53,704 nt of DNA from 66-474 sp035249175 (GTDB lineage: Bacteria; Pseudomonadota; Gammaproteobacteria; Xanthomonadales; Rhodanobacteraceae). The notes under the pieces are model-generated. The model ran no database searches. It was not told where the DNA came from and saw only the letters and a program-made list of their open reading frames with translations. The stretch covers positions 1 to 53,704 of the forward strand of contig DATFGT010000093.1 in the NCBI GenBank assembly GCA_035249175.1, given 5' to 3'. Shown piece after piece: positions 50,497 to 53,704 of the stretch. Made by a program: the position numbers and the translations under genes. Position 1 is the stretch's first letter; every line of letters begins with the position of its first letter.

Positions 50497-52050
50497 TCAA
50501 TGCCCCACGCTCGGGCCGCCGCCGCGCGTGATGAACGGCGGTTTGGCCAGCCACACCACCCCGATCAGCAGGAAGAACCCGATCCCGAGCCCATCGAAGA
50601 GATGATTGAAGGAAATCTGCATGCTCTGCTGGGTAATGACGCCATTGATGCCCGCAGCGAACTGTTGCAGTGACCCGCCCATCGCGGCGACGTTCTCTCG
50701 AACCTGGGGATTGAACGGGTTGATGTGCTCGGTGAGATTGGCGTGGCTGACCACACCGCCGCGCAGCCACAGATAGGTGACGATGGACACCGCGAAACTG
50801 GCGCCGACGGTGCGCAGGAACGTGGCAGAACCCGAGCCTTCCGCGATTTCGTGGCCCTGGAGGTCCGACAACAGGATGGTGAGGATCGGCATGAAGAACA
50901 GCGCGATGCCGAGGCCCAGCATGAATTCGGTGAGCGCCACCGCCCAGAAGTCGACATCGGTATTGAAGCTTCCGAAGCGCAAGCACACGAACCCCATCAC
51001 CGCGAACGAGAAAGCGGTCAGCCAGCGCAAGTCGAACTTGTGCGCGTACTTGCCAACCCAGAACGTCAACAGGATCGGGATCACGCCGATCGGCGCGGCC
51101 GCCAGGCCCGACCACAGCGCCGTGTAGCCGAGCACGTTCTGCAGCCACAGCGGCAGCAGCAACGAGATCGAGAAGAACAACGCGAACGCGAGGATCAGCG
51201 CGAGCGTGCCCGCGGCGAAGTTGCGATGCCGGAACAGGCGCAAGTCCACCAGCGGCTCATCGTCGGTGAGCTCCCAGATCACCCACACCGTCAGCGAAAT
51301 GGTGGCAATGATCGCCAGCACGATGATGGTGTGGGAATGGAACCAGTCCAGGTCGTTGCCCTTGTCCAGCAGGATCTGCAGCGAACCCACGCCCAGGATC
51401 AGCGTGACCACGCCTACCCAGTCGATGCGCGCGCGGCGCAACTGTTCGATGCGCTTGCCCATCTGCACCACGACGAGGCCGCACGCGATCGCGCCGATCG
51501 GCACGTTGATGAAGAAGATCCATCGCCAGGAATACGAGTCGGTGATCCAGCCGCCCGCCACCGGCCCGACGATCGGCGCCACTACCGTGATCATCGCGAT
51601 GATCGCCAGCGCCATGCCGCGTTTGTCTCGCGGATAGATCGACACCATCAGGCTTTGCGTGATCGGGTACATCGGCCCGCACACCGCGCCTTGCATCGCG
51701 CGGAACATCACCAGCATCGCAAGGCTGGTGGCGAACCCGCAGGCCAGCGAGAACACGGAAAACAGCAGCACCGCCCACACGAACACTTTCACTTCGCCGA
51801 AGCGGCGGGAAAGAAACCCCGTCATCGGCAATGTGATCGCCTGTGCCACGGTGAACGAGGTGATGACCCAGGTGGATTGGTCCTGGCTCGCGCCGAGGTT
51901 GCCGGCGATGGTCGGCAACGACACGTTCGCGATGGTCATGTCCAGCACCTGCATGAAGGTGCCGAGCGACAGGCCTATTGTCGCCAGCGACAGGCTGGCG
52001 GGCCGGAATTCACCCAATGCCTGGGCGGCGTTGGCGGGTATGGAAGCCAT
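50497..52050 (-). CDS. DHA2 family MFS multidrug transporter (EmrB-like), copy 1
   Basis: Fourteen-helix H+-coupled drug exporter, 517 residues. Motifs of the family: DMTIANVSLPTIAGNLGAS (about 37-55), the GFLSRRFGEVK loop-2 motif (about 78-88) and motif C-like GPVAGGWITDSYSWRWIFFINVPIG (about 161-185). Ends in ARG/GGG-type sequence TRGGGPSVGH. It is homologous along its whole length to copy 2. No HlyD/EmrA-type adaptor or TolC-like gene is in the window, although such partners may lie beyond base 53704. Substrates unknown. Confidence 0.92.
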   Translation of the reverse strand: MASIPANAAQALGEFRPASLSLATIGLSLGTFMQVLDMTIANVSLPTIAGNLGASQDQSTWVITSFTVAQAITLPMTGFLSRRFGEVKVFVWAVLLFSVFSLACGFATSLAMLVMFRAMQGAVCGPMYPITQSLMVSIYPRDKRGMALAIIAMITVVAPIVGPVAGGWITDSYSWRWIFFINVPIGAIACGLVVVQMGKRIEQLRRARIDWVGVVTLILGVGSLQILLDKGNDLDWFHSHTIIVLAIIATISLTVWVIWELTDDEPLVDLRLFRHRNFAAGTLALILAFALFFSISLLLPLWLQNVLGYTALWSGLAAAPIGVIPILLTFWVGKYAHKFDLRWLTAFSFAVMGFVCLRFGSFNTDVDFWAVALTEFMLGLGIALFFMPILTILLSDLQGHEIAEGSGSATFLRTVGASFAVSIVTYLWLRGGVVSHANLTEHINPFNPQVRENVAAMGGSLQQFAAGINGVITQQSMQISFNHLFDGLGIGFFLLIGVVWLAKPPFITRGGGPSVGH

Positions 52051-52154
52051 GCTTTCGTGAAAAGTCAGGCCGGGGATGGCCGTTCCGGTGTTCGAAAGTT
52101 TGAAGTCATGAATATCTCGACGATTCAGCCGAAGCAGCGTTCATGGATGAACGC
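52051..52154 (-). repeat. Paired-hairpin intergenic repeat, copy 5 (inverted)
   Basis: Minus-strand copy between the two DHA2 transporter genes. In minus-strand order: GCGTTCA-TCCA-TGAACGC (52137-52154), 54-bp spacer beginning TGCTTCGG, GGCC-ATCCCC-GGCC (52069-52082), then TGACTTTTCACGAAAGC. It shares the first hairpin and the TGCTTCGG with copy 3 almost exactly. Confidence 0.7.
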
Positions 52155-52157
52155 AAA

Positions 52158-53704
52158 TCAATGGCCCGCGTTCCCGCCGCCGCGACGCGCAATGAACGGT
52201 GGTTTGGCCAGCCACACGACCGCTACCAGCCCGATGAAGATGAAGCCCAACGCATCGAACAACTGGTTGAAGGAAATCTGCATCGCCTGTTGGCTGATCA
52301 CGCCGTTCACCTGCGCAGCGTACGCCTGCAAGTGTCCACCCACCGCGCCGATGCTCTGTCGCACCTGCGCGTTATAGGCGCTGATGTGCTCGGTCAGGTT
52401 GGCGTGGTTGAGCACGCCGCCCCGGGTCCAGACGTAGGTGGTGATCGACGCCGCGAAACTGCCACCCACGGCACGCAGGAACGTCGCCACCCCCGAACCT
52501 TCCGCGATCTCCGGGCCTTCCAGATCCGACAGCAGGATCGTCAGGATCGGCATGAAGAACAGCGCGACGCCGAGGCCCTGCAGCAGCTGCGCGAGTGCGA
52601 CATGATAGAAATCGACTTCGGTGGTGAAGCGCCCGCGCATGAAACAGGTGATGCCCATCACGATGAACGCGAACGCGGCCAGCCAGCGCAGGTCGAACTT
52701 GTGCGCGTATTTGCCGACCCAGAAGGTCATCAGCACCGGAATGATGCCGATCGGCGCGGTCGCGAGCCCCGCCCAGATGGACGTGTAGTCCAGGGTATTC
52801 TGCAACCACAGCGGCACCAGCAGGCCGATCGAAAAGAACGCGGCGTAGGCCAACACCAGCGCCAGCGTGCCGGCGGCAAAGTTGCGGTGCCGGAACAAAC
52901 GCAAGTCCACGATCGGTTCCTCATCGGTCAATTCCCAGATCAGGAACACTGCCAGCGATACCACAGACACGATTGCCAGCGACACGATCATGCCGGAGTG
53001 GAACCAGTCGAGCTCGTTGCCCTTGTCCAGCAATACCTGCAACGAGCCCACACCGAGGATCAGCGTGATCAAGCCAATCCAGTCGATGCGCGCCTGGCGC
53101 AGTTGTTCGACGCGCTTGCCGAGTTGTCCGGCCACCACCGCACTCGCGAAAAACCCGATCGGCACGTTGATGAAGAAAATCCATTCCCACGAATAGGTAT
53201 CGGTGATCCAGCCGCCCAGCACCGGCCCCGCGATCGGCGCGACCACCGTCACCATCGCCAGGATCGCCAACGCCATCCCGCGTTTCTCGCGCGGATAGAT
53301 CGACACCATCAGGCTTTGGGTAAGCGGATACATCGGCCCCGCCACGGCGCCCTGCAAGGCGCGGAACAGCACCAGTTCGCCCATGCTGGTCGCGAAGCCG
53401 CAGGCCAGCGAGCAGATCGAGAACAGCGCGGTCGCCCACACGAACAGCTTCACTTCACCGAAGCGCCGCGAAAGAAATCCCGTGAGCGGCAAGGCGATCG
53501 CGTTGGACACCGCGAACGAGGTGATCACCCACGTCGATTGCGTGAGGCTGGCGCCGAGATTGCCGGCGATGGTCGGCAACGACACGTTGGCGATGGTGAT
53601 GTCCAGCACCTGCATGAAGGTCGCCAGCGACAGGCCGAGCGTCGCCAGCGGCAGGCTGGACGGCCGGAATTCGCCGAACTGGCCGGCCGTCGCGGTAGCT
53701 GCAA
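52158..53704 (-). CDS. DHA2 family MFS multidrug transporter (EmrB-like), copy 2 (partial, 5' end outside window)
   Basis: Same family as copy 1; at least 515 codons are inside the window and the frame stays open to base 53704, so the start codon lies beyond the edge. The first ATG in the frame (53615) falls inside helix 1 (MQVLDITIANVSLPT) and is not the start. Conserved: GFLSRRFGEVK, GPVLGGWITDTYSWEWIFFINVPIG. It shares most of its sequence with copy 1, indicating a tandem duplication followed by divergence (for example the loop FMRGRFTTEVDF against LRFGSFNTDVDF). Ends in IARRGGGNAGH. Confidence 0.92.
   Translation of the reverse strand, partial: AATATAGQFGEFRPSSLPLATLGLSLATFMQVLDITIANVSLPTIAGNLGASLTQSTWVITSFAVSNAIALPLTGFLSRRFGEVKLFVWATALFSICSLACGFATSMGELVLFRALQGAVAGPMYPLTQSLMVSIYPREKRGMALAILAMVTVVAPIAGPVLGGWITDTYSWEWIFFINVPIGFFASAVVAGQLGKRVEQLRQARIDWIGLITLILGVGSLQVLLDKGNELDWFHSGMIVSLAIVSVVSLAVFLIWELTDEEPIVDLRLFRHRNFAAGTLALVLAYAAFFSIGLLVPLWLQNTLDYTSIWAGLATAPIGIIPVLMTFWVGKYAHKFDLRWLAAFAFIVMGITCFMRGRFTTEVDFYHVALAQLLQGLGVALFFMPILTILLSDLEGPEIAEGSGVATFLRAVGGSFAASITTYVWTRGGVLNHANLTEHISAYNAQVRQSIGAVGGHLQAYAAQVNGVISQQAMQISFNQLFDALGFIFIGLVAVVWLAKPPFIARRGGGNAGH

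Noticed and set aside
53526..53615. ATG at 53615 as start of the second DHA2 transporter
   Set aside because: The frame continues upstream with residues matching the N-terminus of copy 1 (GEFRPSSLPLATLGLSL), so the true start is outside the window.
1..53704. CRISPR array, prophage, insertion sequence or integrative element
   Set aside because: No regularly spaced direct repeats, transposase, integrase or phage genes were seen; the dispersed repeats are small palindromic units without coding capacity.

Overview
This 53.7-kb window is a chromosomal core segment of a high-GC gammaproteobacterium, most likely of the Xanthomonadales (Lysobacterales) and plausibly the family Rhodanobacteraceae. 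The evidence is the set of gene neighbourhoods (tpiA-secG-tRNA-Leu-nuoA-N; rpoN-hpf-hprK-rapZ-EIIA-ptsH-ptsI; purMN divergent from a DUF2066-phosphatidyltransferase-PerM-hda operon; a fused cysNC), the GC-rich codon use, and GTAG-headed palindromic repeats like those of Stenotrophomonas. The genus is not determined. No prophage, insertion sequence, CRISPR array or restriction system was seen.

Layout. Bases 1-4288 (minus): initiator tRNA metY, rimP, nusA and the 5' two-thirds of infB, the translation/transcription-factor operon. Bases 4430-8349 (minus): an accessory block with a TerC/Alx membrane protein, a DOPA-dioxygenase-like enzyme, a TRIC-type channel and an M20D amidohydrolase. Bases 8557-23264 (minus): the complete 14-gene nuoA-N operon for respiratory complex I. 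Bases 23414-24832 (minus): tRNA-Leu(GAG), secG, tpiA. Bases 25057-28721: a short-chain dehydrogenase (plus) convergent with cysD-cysNC (minus, sulfate activation). Bases 28858-31985 (minus): hda, a PerM/AI-2E permease, a CDP-alcohol phosphatidyltransferase and a DUF2066 protein. Bases 32087-34560 (plus): purM, purN and a DUF3108 protein. Bases 34885-36381 (minus): murA and ibaG. Bases 36517-40251 (plus): kdsD, kdsC, lptC, lptA, lptB for Kdo synthesis and LPS export. Bases 40503-47246 (plus): rpoN, hpf, hprK, rapZ, EIIA, ptsH, ptsI, a regulatory PTS without a sugar permease. Bases 47320-50490 (plus): DUF4139 protein, enoyl-CoA hydratase and a subclass B3 metallo-beta-lactamase. Bases 50497-53704 (minus): two tandem paralogous DHA2/EmrB drug transporters, the second cut by the window edge.

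The main unexplained structure lies between genes. At least five intergenic copies of one roughly 105-bp unit (one shortened) occur in the secG/tRNA-Leu, lptB/rpoN, hpf/hprK, EIIA/ptsH and DHA2/DHA2 gaps. Each carries two short hairpins with TCC(A/C) loops, held 54-57 bp apart in the four full copies, followed by a conserved GACTTTTCAC-type tail. On the opposite strand eight of the ten loops read A(G/T)GGA, the pattern recognised by CsrA/RsmA in hairpin loops, so the units could be palindromic repeats, RNA decoys or both. The metY-rimP leader also holds two ATGGA-loop hairpins, followed by a strong intrinsic terminator. Other regulatory candidates are a sigma-54-type site in the rpoN-hpf gap and hairpins that overlap the hprK and nuoA ribosome binding sites.
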